NCBI RefSeq assembly: GCF_000227115.2
Contig: NC_016481.1
Coordinates: 1,195,259-1,259,258 of the forward strand
Source: Naumovozyma dairenensis CBS 421
Lineage: Eukaryota; Ascomycota; Saccharomycetes; Saccharomycetales; Saccharomycetaceae
Direction of reading: 5' to 3'
DNA: 64,000 nt
The position numbers and the translations under genes were made by a program. Each line of letters starts with the position of its first letter. The first letter of the stretch is position 1. Positions 10,099-18,863 of the stretch are shown in pieces. The notes below the pieces were generated by a model. It saw only the letters and a program-made list of their open reading frames with translations. It did not search any database and was not told the DNA's origin.

Positions 10099-12669
10099 AT
10101 GACTGTCTCTAAACCTATATCAACCGTTCTATTGGTAGGTAATAACCCGAATATAACATTCTATACATCAAGATTACAAAATGCAAATAATAACCTAGAT
10201 TTATTCCATGTGAGTGATTCTAAATCTAACATTTTTAGCATTGAAACGGAAACTTATGGTAAGGAACAATTTGAATTGGATAATCATTTTACTTCCATCG
10301 ACCATTTAATTGAAGCTTTAAACCAAATCTCCTCAGGTCAAATTTTCTTCGATTTGATCATTTTGAATGCCTCTTCTTTACAACAATTATCCTTAATATC
10401 CTCTCAGCTAAAACATTTAATTAATCAAGATTCTATAATCGTTATAGAATCATCAGGTTTCATTCAAATAGATTCTTACTTCAACGGGCTAGACTCTCAA
10501 AACATTATAGTCAATATCTTATCCGATTATAATATTTGTCAGATAAATCCAAATGGATATAAACAGTTAAATAACAAGTCAACTAATTCTAAATTTTCAT
10601 TAACTTTGGGAAAAAGTGACAATATAAACAGCATTGAATATCCAAAGGAAACTAAAACAAAATTACAAAATCTTGAAACTTTCTTAAAGAAATTCTTTAC
10701 CAATGATACAATCGACTTTTGTGATTATTCACCTTCCAAATTTTCTACCAAGGAATGGTCAATGGCCATCCCAAAAATTTGTTTGGACCCTCTCTTAGTT
10801 TTACTAGAGGAAAACGAACCAACTGATCTGTTAGATAACATCCTTGCAAAACCATTAATATCCGGATTAATAACTGAAACAATGACCATAGCAAAGACAC
10901 TAAACGTTAAATTAGATACTAACATTGATAACGAAGATAAAATCTTGAAGGTTTGGAGCGATAATTATTCAGAAAATACAGAAGGTAAGAATGAAAACGT
11001 ACCTTCAATATTGTACCATTTCATTAATAAATCAAATATACCTTTGAATTTTGATTTATTGGTCTTACAACCAATTTTATTAGCTGATAATTTCGGTATT
11101 AAGACTCCATATTTGGAATTTTTGTTCGCTATGTTATCACAATTTGAAAAAATTAATTTAAATCAATCGAAATGGTTTACTAGAACAATCGATTATAATA
11201 GTCTTTTGAAGGAAAATGATGAATTGCGAAAGGAACTGAAGACCAATAAGAAAGTGTCGAACGATGAAAAGATTGAAAATGATTTGAATGCTAAACAATT
11301 TTTAGACAGGATTAATGAATTACAAGGTCAATTAGATGCGTCCAAATGTGAAATTGAAACATTGAAGGCCTCGATTAGTCATTCTAATGAAGACAACCCT
11401 TCTGCGGGATTAGGTATTATCAAATCTAAAAGTAATAATAATAGTATTGAGCCTGATCACGATAGAAGTCTTGTAGCTCCTTCTATGATAAGTGAGAGAA
11501 GCCAAGAAAAACCATTGGATATACCAAGTTATAACAACAATAATAAGGATAATAAGGATAACTCCTTGGAAAACGATGAAAAAGAACAATCCTTAAAAGA
11601 AAGGGAAATTGAATTACAAAGGAAAGAACTAGATTTGAAACAAAGGGAATTAGTATTCAAGCAACAATCTATTCTCCAGCAACAACGTCAAATAACTCAT
11701 AAACAGCAACAGTACTACCAATCGCCTCAGTTGCCAACTGAAACATTTGCCACTCCGCCAAGATCACCTGTCATTAACAACCATAGTTCTAATGACTCAA
11801 GGAAAGCTTCTTATACAAAACTCCATAATATCAATAAGAATGGACGTAGTACTTCCAACACTAATCCGACATTATTAGCAAATAACTTTGTGGATCCAAT
11901 TTCCTCAGGATTGCCTCCATTGCAAACTTCAAACATGGATAGCTTTGGTGAATCGTCATCTTCACCAAATGTTCCATATCATCAACATCACGCTATAAAA
12001 CCAACAAGTAGGAAAAATAGAACAAGTAATATGCCAAGGATTGGGAATCCGTCGAGTTTAACTTCCAATAGCTTAAATAATAATACTAGTAATCCATCTA
12101 CTCCACTTTCACCTGGATTCGGTTCAACTCGTGTATCGTCCTTTCCCTCTCCACCACTGAATAATCATCATAATAACAATAACAATGGTATTAATAATTA
12201 TAAATTAAGGGATAATATTTTGAATACAAGTGGACTCGATATGCCAACTCCGAACAAGGTAAGGAATTCCCCAGTACTTGGCGTAAATAATAATAATAAC
12301 CATAACAATAACAATAATAATGGACAAAGGCAGATAAGTACAAGTACTATGTTAGATCATGCAACAGAGAATAAATTCCCGATCAACGGAGGTCCTGCGC
12401 CAATTGACTCAGACTTACCATCAGGACCAAATGTTAACAGCATGTCTCCTACTATACCTGAGTTGGCACAACCTAAATACCAATTTAGTAGTTTCTCTAA
12501 CACTAACTCTAATTCAAATCCATCATCTAATGATACCACTGCTGATACTTCTAATGAACATACTGGAGAAACAGACGATAATGGTGCTCACGCGGCTGAT
12601 GGATCAGAGAAGAAAAAGAAGAAGAAGTTTGGTGGTTTATTCAAAAAGAAGGACAAGAAGAAGAAATAA
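10099..12669 (+). CDS. PAM1: Pam1/Svl3 family protein
   Basis: An 856-residue protein whose position between YDR249C-like and the NAC beta gene matches PAM1 (YDR251W); SVL3 is its duplicate in S. cerevisiae. The N-terminal 370 residues form an apparently globular domain starting MTVSKPISTVLLVGNNPN. A predicted coiled coil follows (about 375-425), then a charged KEREIELQRKELDLKQREL-type coil (about 500-550). A long Asn/Ser/Pro-rich region includes poly-Asn stretches. The C-terminus is a lysine-rich tail around KKFGGLFKKKDKKKK, which may bind membrane lipids or the cortex. PAM1 was found as a multicopy suppressor of PP2A loss, and Pam1/Svl3 localise to bud sites. The exact biochemical role is unknown. 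Confidence 0.9.
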   Translation: MTVSKPISTVLLVGNNPNITFYTSRLQNANNNLDLFHVSDSKSNIFSIETETYGKEQFELDNHFTSIDHLIEALNQISSGQIFFDLIILNASSLQQLSLISSQLKHLINQDSIIVIESSGFIQIDSYFNGLDSQNIIVNILSDYNICQINPNGYKQLNNKSTNSKFSLTLGKSDNINSIEYPKETKTKLQNLETFLKKFFTNDTIDFCDYSPSKFSTKEWSMAIPKICLDPLLVLLEENEPTDLLDNILAKPLISGLITETMTIAKTLNVKLDTNIDNEDKILKVWSDNYSENTEGKNENVPSILYHFINKSNIPLNFDLLVLQPILLADNFGIKTPYLEFLFAMLSQFEKINLNQSKWFTRTIDYNSLLKENDELRKELKTNKKVSNDEKIENDLNAKQFLDRINELQGQLDASKCEIETLKASISHSNEDNPSAGLGIIKSKSNNNSIEPDHDRSLVAPSMISERSQEKPLDIPSYNNNNKDNKDNSLENDEKEQSLKEREIELQRKELDLKQRELVFKQQSILQQQRQITHKQQQYYQSPQLPTETFATPPRSPVINNHSSNDSRKASYTKLHNINKNGRSTSNTNPTLLANNFVDPISSGLPPLQTSNMDSFGESSSSPNVPYHQHHAIKPTSRKNRTSNMPRIGNPSSLTSNSLNNNTSNPSTPLSPGFGSTRVSSFPSPPLNNHHNNNNNGINNYKLRDNILNTSGLDMPTPNKVRNSPVLGVNNNNNHNNNNNNGQRQISTSTMLDHATENKFPINGGPAPIDSDLPSGPNVNSMSPTIPELAQPKYQFSSFSNTNSNSNPSSNDTTADTSNEHTGETDDNGAHAADGSEKKKKKKFGGLFKKKDKKKK

Positions 12670-13123
12670 TAATAAACTAACGAAGGATATTGAATCAGAT
12701 GCCATTGTATTATATTAAATTAATAGTGAAAAAAAACAATCTGTTAAAATTCGACGTACTTTACGTTCTTATAAATAATCAATACAATTACTAAAATATA
12801 CAAAGAGAAAACTGTATTGTAATATAACAAAAAAATACCTATTTAATCATTATTTAATTGTAATTCTCCCCCTTTTTGTAAATGTCTGTACATGAGATTA
12901 AAAAAATAGGCTTTAGTTTTATCTTTCCTGACATTTTTACGTACGTACCCCATTGAAAATTTCAGCGGCAGCAACAACAAGTGGGAAATTTCCAAATCGA
13001 AAATACGATACAACTTTCCTTACAAAGAAACAGATTCTTCAAGCTATAGACCAATTCTTATTGATTTCTTCTGCTCTTCCACCTAAATCAAACAACACAA
13101 CACTACGTATCAATTAACATACA
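12670..13123. other. PAM1 to NAC beta intergenic region
   Basis: 454 bp; the PAM1 3' end and the promoter of the highly expressed NAC gene. It contains ACGTACGTAC at 12939-12948. No gene seen. Confidence 0.6.
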
Positions 13124-13597
13124 ATGCCAGTCGATCAAGAAAAATTAGCTAAACTACAAAAATTATCAGCTAAGAACAAAGTTGGTGGTACTAGAAGAAA
13201 ATTAACTAAGAAGACTGGTTCTACAGCCAACGCTAACAAAGATGATACCAAATTACAAGCTCAATTAGCCAAATTGAATGCCATTACAGTTGATAATGTC
13301 GCAGAAGCCAATTTCTTCAAAGCAGATGGGAAAGTTTTACATTTCAATAGAGTTGGTGTCCAAATGGCGTCACAATCAAACACTTCTGTATTCTATGGGC
13401 TACCACAAGAAAAGAATTTACAAGATTTGTTTCCAAATATTATTTCTCAAATGGGTGAAGAATCTATTCAAGCTTTGACTCAATTGGCTTCTCAAATTCA
13501 AGGCAGTCAAAAGAATGGTAAAGAAGCTGCCGAGGAAGAAACTGAAATCAAGGATGATTCTATTCCTGAGCTAACTGAAGGTCAAACTTTCGATTAA
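13124..13597 (+). CDS. EGD1: Beta subunit of nascent polypeptide-associated complex (EGD1/BTT1 family)
   Basis: A 157-residue NAC beta subunit. The ribosome-binding motif RRK...KK is at 24-30 (context [10 protein letters not shown]). The NAC domain runs from about 38 to 100 with [36 protein letters not shown] and IISQMG. The acidic tail ends [10 protein letters not shown], as in Egd1. With the alpha subunit (Egd2) it binds at the ribosomal exit tunnel and shields nascent chains. In S. cerevisiae this chromosomal slot holds BTT1, a divergent low-abundance paralog; here the sequence is clearly of the Egd1 type (157 residues, [19 protein letters not shown] conserved). The symbol reflects sequence; by synteny it is the BTT1 ohnolog. 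Confidence 0.95.
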   Translation: MPVDQEKLAKLQKLSAKNKVGGTRRKLTKKTGSTANANKDDTKLQAQLAKLNAITVDNVAEANFFKADGKVLHFNRVGVQMASQSNTSVFYGLPQEKNLQDLFPNIISQMGEESIQALTQLASQIQGSQKNGKEAAEEETEIKDDSIPELTEGQTFD

Positions 13598-13763
13598 TTG
13601 AATGTCAAATAAAAATTTTATACATAAATGAATATAAATGTCATGGAGAAAATCTATAAATGGTTTTTGTTTTTTTCAATACGATCTATACGATAAATAA
13701 TGACAGTATTGTTAGTAAATAGATTCTACACAGCTCAATGCATATTTGTATACATATGAGCAT

Positions 13764-14531
13764 CTACCGGCTGTCATTGTCATCAATCTCGTTATCAAAG
13801 TCATCGTTACTCTTCGACGAAGATGAAGGTGAAGTAGATAATCGGACGGTCTGTAAGAGGTTACTGAAATCACCTTGTGAAATATTATTTAGTAATTTTT
13901 TCCTATTTCTTTTACAAGTTAATGTATTAAAATGTCTCTTTAATGCATCCTTTCTGGCAAAACCTTTCCCACATTGTGAACAAATGTTCGGTAGTATTGG
14001 GAGGTGGGTCTTTTCATGTCTTCTTAGATCAGATGATCTGGAAAATATTAAACTACATTGAGTACATTTAAATTCCTTTTCTTTATCGTTTTCTTTTGCT
14101 TTTGATTTCGAATTCGATTTTGATTTCAGTTTTGGTTTCGGACTTGAATTTTTATCATTGCCTATTTTTAAATCTGAATTGGAATTTTGAAGTTGCAGAT
14201 TGTTTGTAGTATCAGTCGTTACTGAGTTTTTATTAAGAAGATCTAAGAGGAGATATTCATATTTTTTTATTTCGCTGGATGACGTTGGCTTTACGTCGAT
14301 CTTCTCAGTTTGCTTATTATCTTCATTTTTGTTTCTGTAGTAATTGTTGTCCTGATATTTCTGTCTTATCTTGGCATTATAAGTTACATTAGTAGAGTTT
14401 GTTACTAGAGGAGTAACAATTTTGATTCGATTCAACAATTCTCGTATTGTAGGGTCAACATTGGATATATTTAATGTTGTTGTTACTATTGCTTCAGCTG
14501 CTTGTCTAAAAAATATCGAATCTTCATCCAT
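13764..14531 (-). CDS. MET32: Met32/Met31 zinc-finger activator of sulfur metabolism
   Basis: A 255-residue C2H2 zinc-finger protein. Finger one has Cys156, Cys159, His172, His176 (FKCTQCSLIFSRSSDLRRHEK). Finger two has Cys184, Cys187, His200 and Cys206 (CSQCGKGFARKDALKRH), a C2HC form shared with yeast Met31/Met32. Met31/32 bind AAACTGTGG-type sites and recruit Met4 to sulfur-assimilation promoters. The N-terminal 150 residues are low in complexity, with a Lys/Ser-rich stretch at about 131-150. The protein is longer than S. cerevisiae Met32 (191 residues), mostly through this region. Position next to the NAC beta gene supports MET32. Its upstream region contains an AACTGTGG site and a Cbf1-type GTCACGTG site. 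Confidence 0.95.
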   Translation of the reverse strand: MDEDSIFFRQAAEAIVTTTLNISNVDPTIRELLNRIKIVTPLVTNSTNVTYNAKIRQKYQDNNYYRNKNEDNKQTEKIDVKPTSSSEIKKYEYLLLDLLNKNSVTTDTTNNLQLQNSNSDLKIGNDKNSSPKPKLKSKSNSKSKAKENDKEKEFKCTQCSLIFSRSSDLRRHEKTHLPILPNICSQCGKGFARKDALKRHFNTLTCKRNRKKLLNNISQGDFSNLLQTVRLSTSPSSSSKSNDDFDNEIDDNDSR

Positions 14532-14859
14532 AATTTATAACTTTTTCTGTCGTTACTCCTATAGAAAACTTGGTTACCAACTATTCTGTTGTTTCAGTCG
14601 ATAATTCTGCTAGCTTGTTGAATAATGTCTTTGAAAATTCAATCTAAAAGATGGTAGAACAATTTAACGCTGCAAGGAGAAACTCAACCTTACATAATAT
14701 ACACACTACAGAATGGTTTTAAGTTGATGAGAACACTCCAATGCTGCCTCTAATATTCGATTGAATAAACCTATTTTCCTTTCCAAGTTACAAGAGTTTT
14801 AGATTGATCGATCCCGGTTGTGTGAGTCGTTGGATTCATCAACAAATGAGTCGCCATTT

Positions 14860-14867
14860 AACTGTGG
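14860..14867 (+). promoter_or_regulatory. Met31/Met32-type site upstream of MET32
   Basis: AACTGTGG is the core of the AAACTGTGG element bound by Met31/Met32. It lies about 330 bp before the MET32 start. Confidence 0.5.
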
Positions 14868-15005
14868 GAAAAAAATGAACAAGTTCCTCTCTTATTTTTA
14901 AGGAAGACTCATTTGCTGACACTAAGATTTAATGTAGTCCACTTATAGAATTGTGGCACAACCACACATTTTCAAATATCGAGTTGAAAAAAACGTGGGG
15001 GGCCG

Positions 15006-15013
15006 GTCACGTG
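15006..15013. promoter_or_regulatory. Cbf1-type E-box upstream of MET32
   Basis: GTCACGTG matches RTCACRTG, the Cbf1/CDEI consensus. No AT-rich CDEII and no CDEIII follow, so it is read as a promoter site rather than a centromere. Confidence 0.5.
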
Positions 15014-15549
15014 CATTTATTTCTTCACTTTGAGATAGGATACTCGTAAACTTATGACGGGTATAATTCCTGGCAGATGTAACTATGATGGTAAAGTAAA
15101 GCCCTCTTGTACCATATATTTAGCGTTATTTGGTTAATCTATAAGTGGAAACCTCTAGAAAGTGTAAACATGGAATTATATTTAATATTGTTATTTGTGT
15201 AAGGTGAGATATGGAGTTCCAAATTTCTTTTATCTTTGGCGACAGTATTAAGAAACTTCAAGGGTAAAAACTGATTGGCGACATAGCATACATTTTGTAA
15301 AAAAGCCACGCCTCCGCATAGCATTGCTTAACATAGATTACATAAATATCATATTCATTTATCTTATCTTAACCTGTTCTTTATTTTGTTTATATAGTCT
15401 ATATTAATTCAATTGTCCTTTAAAAGAGGGAAAAAAATTAAGATATAATGTTGAAATAACGGTATTAAAAATACAGAACTGATTGATTATAGAATATAGA
15501 CGGATATTAGAGTATTGCAGAATGGAAGTATATACACCCCGCAAAAGGT

Positions 15550-16905
15550 TTATATTTGAAGAAATTCAACTCTATTCGTCTTCGCTCTGGATGAATTCAC
15601 AGGACAATAAGGACATTTGAATGTAACAGCTCCATTCTTAGACAATCTATCTAATGCCTTTCTCGAAATAATATGATGACAGGACAAAGAAAATGGAGGA
15701 TTTTCTTCAGTAGTTTCTTCCTTCAAAACAGGACATATAAAGACGGGATGGAAATGTGTTAGGAACTCAGGTAACTTCACATCAAATGGTAATTCATCTT
15801 TGGTGGACCAATCAACATGAGCTGTGGCTCTAATCGATTTATATTTGATGAAAAATTGAAACGAAATTAGTCCACTTAATGTTATTAAGAAAATAGGTGA
15901 ATCTATTGGTAAATTATAATAAGAGCAAAAATCAGTGGTAAATAAGGAAATACACTTTTCTAATTGTTCATTAATTAATAATTCCAAATTGGGCACTTTC
16001 TCCCCCAATATGACCGAAGTTAATAAAGGTGAAATCTTGGAAAAAATCTCCTTTTCCTTTTTCATCACTAATTTCTTTGGTATCTCTTGAATAAAATATT
16101 TGGCAGCTTGAATATCCTCACCTTTTTTAATTGATTGTAATGCATTAAATATATATAATTCAAACTCCAAAGAGGAAAATTCAGGGCGATAAATATTATC
16201 ATTCTCTTTTAAGCGCAACCATCTGGAACAGCTAGTTGAATCCTCTCTTTTTAAATCTTGAATAATAGTTCCCATCTCCACGAATTTCTTAGATATACCT
16301 TCATCAACATTATAAACAGTTTTCAAATATTGGAGTATATCTTCCTCTCCACCGCTACCGTTGGAGGAAATAGGCAAATCTCCTACGTTATATCTAGTTA
16401 TATGATACCCAATAGCATCATCAATATCTTTCCTCCTTAAATTGGATATCTTATTAGAATAGACATTATCAATATCGAACTCTTTCAATCTATTTGAAAT
16501 AATCTTACCGAACTTATTATATTGCTGTGATGAGGTTTTCAAATTCTTTCTTATCGAATATTCCCATTGTTTATGAGATTTATTTACTTTTTCAATGATT
16601 AATTTTCTCCTCTTTACAGCTTTAGAATCAAGGACCACTTCATGGTCAGGGGTCTGATCAGGGATGAGACTGTTTGAATTCAAATTGATATTGGAAGTTG
16701 AGGCACTTTGTTGCTGTTGTTGTTGTTGTTGCTCCTGTTCTTGAATTTGTTTATTTAAGTGAGCTTTCAATTTTCGAAGGTTCATTCTGAACTCCCTTGT
16801 GTCATTCAAGCATTGTTGTAGGTTTGATTGAGTTTCTCCTGTTGATTCCTGTTGGGTGTAAAACTTTTGAAATTCGTTTTGTAACGTTGGCAATAGTCCT
16901 ACCAT
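15550..16905 (-). CDS. RMD5: Rmd5/Gid2, E3 subunit of the GID ubiquitin ligase
   Basis: A 451-residue protein matching Rmd5 (421 residues). The N-terminus is helical, with a glutamine tract near 58-66 encoded mostly by CAA/CAG repeats. The central region carries the CTLH-like helical part. The C-terminus carries a degenerate RING: FICPVLKEET (Cys391), LSCHHIISRKAL (Cys409, His410/411) and FKCPYCP (Cys431, Cys434). Together with Gid9/Fyv10 it transfers ubiquitin to gluconeogenic enzymes such as fructose-1,6-bisphosphatase when cells return to glucose. Order MET32-RMD5-CTA1 is that of S. cerevisiae except that CHL4 is missing in between. Confidence 0.96.
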   Translation of the reverse strand: MVGLLPTLQNEFQKFYTQQESTGETQSNLQQCLNDTREFRMNLRKLKAHLNKQIQEQEQQQQQQQQSASTSNINLNSNSLIPDQTPDHEVVLDSKAVKRRKLIIEKVNKSHKQWEYSIRKNLKTSSQQYNKFGKIISNRLKEFDIDNVYSNKISNLRRKDIDDAIGYHITRYNVGDLPISSNGSGGEEDILQYLKTVYNVDEGISKKFVEMGTIIQDLKREDSTSCSRWLRLKENDNIYRPEFSSLEFELYIFNALQSIKKGEDIQAAKYFIQEIPKKLVMKKEKEIFSKISPLLTSVILGEKVPNLELLINEQLEKCISLFTTDFCSYYNLPIDSPIFLITLSGLISFQFFIKYKSIRATAHVDWSTKDELPFDVKLPEFLTHFHPVFICPVLKEETTEENPPFSLSCHHIISRKALDRLSKNGAVTFKCPYCPVNSSRAKTNRVEFLQI

Positions 16906-17239
16906 TGTTGATACCGGTTTCTATATTGATTGATGGAAGTGATAATATGAATTCGATTCTTGATATATATAAATACCTTTGCTTTGAATACCGTTCCAGT
17001 CAAGTATTCTCTTAGCTGATGGGTGGTCGTTATTGTGAGGAAAGCTTTATCTCTTTTCATATCCCTTAACATATTTCTTTTCGTGAAAGGAGCGTAATGA
17101 TAGCGCCGGGATTTCAAACTATTCTATTGACCTTAAAACCGACACGACTGGAGAATAAAAATACAAAACAGTTTAACAAATATCATTCGATTTTAATAAT
17201 AAACAGATGTGTATATAATGTATGTACACCGTTTGTGAA

Positions 17240-17274
<35 letters not shown>

Positions 17275-17339
17275 ATAGACAGTATGTTTGATATTGAATA
17301 TATAATATAATAATAAATAGTTTCCAGAAAAGCGTTGTT
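16906..17339. other. RMD5 upstream and CTA1 3' region
   Basis: 434 bp between the RMD5 start and the CTA1 stop, both on the minus strand. An AAAT microsatellite lies near the CTA1 stop. No gene seen. Confidence 0.6.
17238..17277. repeat. AAAT microsatellite
   Basis: Ten tandem AATA-type tetranucleotides in the 3' flank of CTA1. Confidence 0.9.
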
Positions 17340-18863
17340 TCAAAACTTGGAGGAATCACGTTTTTTAGCTTCACATTCTTTACGAATACCATTTGCCAAA
17401 TTTTTGTCAACTTTTGCAAACATATTAATAACTCTTTGTTGAATGGTATCAGCTGCTGGAGCAATATGGATTCCAATATTATGTGCCAATCTTTCTTGAG
17501 CACCTGGTTGCTTAGATAAAACTTTTGTATATAATTCTCTTGCTTGAACAAAATCTATATCACCTTCTGAAGTAGCCCAATGATATGGAATAGCTGGTCC
17601 ATTCCAAACTTCTTGATGTTGTTGAATTGGTTTCTGTTGTTGAATAAACGAATAATCTTTACTTGTGTTCAAATAATTGGGTTCATTACCAAAATTCCCA
17701 TTGACGTTCATTGGACCATCTCTAATTGCAGGGTTAAACATCTTAGAAGCATATGGACAATTGACAGGAATTTGATGATAATTTGGTCCCAATCTATATC
17801 TTTGAGCATCAGCATATGCAAACAATCTTGCTTGTAAGACAGGATCTGCACTTGGTTCTTGATATGGGACCGTATTGCTTGGTGCAAATGCAGCTTCTTC
17901 AATTTGAGCGAAATAATTTTTAGGATTTTCATTTAGGACGATTCTACCAACACGACGTAGTGGAAATTGTTTATGAGGCCAAACTTTAGTTAAATCAAAC
18001 ACAGAGAAGGGTAAACTTTTAGCTTCATCTTGAGTCATAGTTTGGATATAAACTGTCCATGATGGGAATTTCCCCTTAGCGATGGAATTAAATAAATCCT
18101 TTTGACAAAAATCTGCATCTTCTCCTGCTTTCTTAATGGCTTCTTCAATGGTCAAATTTTTAATACCTTGATCTGTAATAATATGGACTTGAACATATTT
18201 CCAGTCACCGTTTTTATTGGACCATTTATAGGTATGTCCCGAGTAACCATTCATATGTCTATATGATGCTGGGGTACCTCTATCGGAGAACAAAATCATA
18301 ACTTGATGAATAGCGACTTGATTTTCTGGAGTGGTTAAGAAATCCCAAAACATGTTTGCGTCAGGAGTATTGGTTTCTGGATTTCTTCTTTGAGTATGAA
18401 TGAAATGAGGGAATTTAGAAGGATCTCTAATGAAGAAGACAGGAGTATTATTATAAACCCAATCTAAGTTACCTTCTTCAGTATAAAATTTAGTAGAGAA
18501 TCCTCTTGGATCTCTAGCTGTGTCTGCACTACCTTTATCACCACCGACAGTGGAGAACCTAATTAAGCATCTTGTCTTCTTCCCGATTTTGTTAAACATG
18601 GCAGACCCACAGACGTCAGTGATATCATCGGTGACTTCGAAGTAACCGAAGGCCCCAGACCCATGAGCATGAGGTAATCTTTGAGGGATATTCTCACGGT
18701 TGAAATGAGCTAATAGATCAATTAAGTTGGAATCTTGTAATAGTAAAGGCCCATGTTGACCTACTCTTTGTGTGGCAAAGGGTTCATTAATAGGATTACC
18801 GAGAGAGTTTGTCACGATTCTGTCCTTTCTAACGTCACTTGTATTTGTATTATCGGTGTTCAT
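17340..18863 (-). CDS. CTA1: Peroxisomal catalase A
   Basis: A 507-residue clade-3-type catalase (yeast Cta1 is 515). Key residues visible are the distal His65 in RLPHAHGSGAFG, distal Asn near 138 in YNNTPVFFIRD, the proximal heme ligand Tyr350 with Arg346 in RLFAYADAQRYRLG, and the NADPH-region sequences downstream. The C-terminus ends Ser-Lys-Phe, the same non-canonical type 1 peroxisomal signal as S. cerevisiae Cta1. It breaks down hydrogen peroxide made by fatty-acid beta-oxidation. It is the last gene of the chromosome-IV-like block; the next S. cerevisiae neighbours (RKM4, HSP78) do not follow. Confidence 0.98.
   Translation of the reverse strand: MNTDNTNTSDVRKDRIVTNSLGNPINEPFATQRVGQHGPLLLQDSNLIDLLAHFNRENIPQRLPHAHGSGAFGYFEVTDDITDVCGSAMFNKIGKKTRCLIRFSTVGGDKGSADTARDPRGFSTKFYTEEGNLDWVYNNTPVFFIRDPSKFPHFIHTQRRNPETNTPDANMFWDFLTTPENQVAIHQVMILFSDRGTPASYRHMNGYSGHTYKWSNKNGDWKYVQVHIITDQGIKNLTIEEAIKKAGEDADFCQKDLFNSIAKGKFPSWTVYIQTMTQDEAKSLPFSVFDLTKVWPHKQFPLRRVGRIVLNENPKNYFAQIEEAAFAPSNTVPYQEPSADPVLQARLFAYADAQRYRLGPNYHQIPVNCPYASKMFNPAIRDGPMNVNGNFGNEPNYLNTSKDYSFIQQQKPIQQHQEVWNGPAIPYHWATSEGDIDFVQARELYTKVLSKQPGAQERLAHNIGIHIAPAADTIQQRVINMFAKVDKNLANGIRKECEAKKRDSSKF

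Larger units (their letters stand above)
14532..15549. other. MET32-RMD5 interval lacking CHL4
   Basis: In S. cerevisiae the kinetochore gene CHL4 lies here. No frame of matching length or sequence is visible on either strand. The interval holds the MET32 promoter with sulfur-regulator sites and the RMD5 3' region. Confidence 0.75.

Noticed and set aside
15006..15160. Possible point centromere because of a CDEI-like GTCACGTG
   Set aside because: No AT-rich CDEII of about 80 bp and no CDEIII-like sequence follows; a Cbf1 promoter site is simpler.
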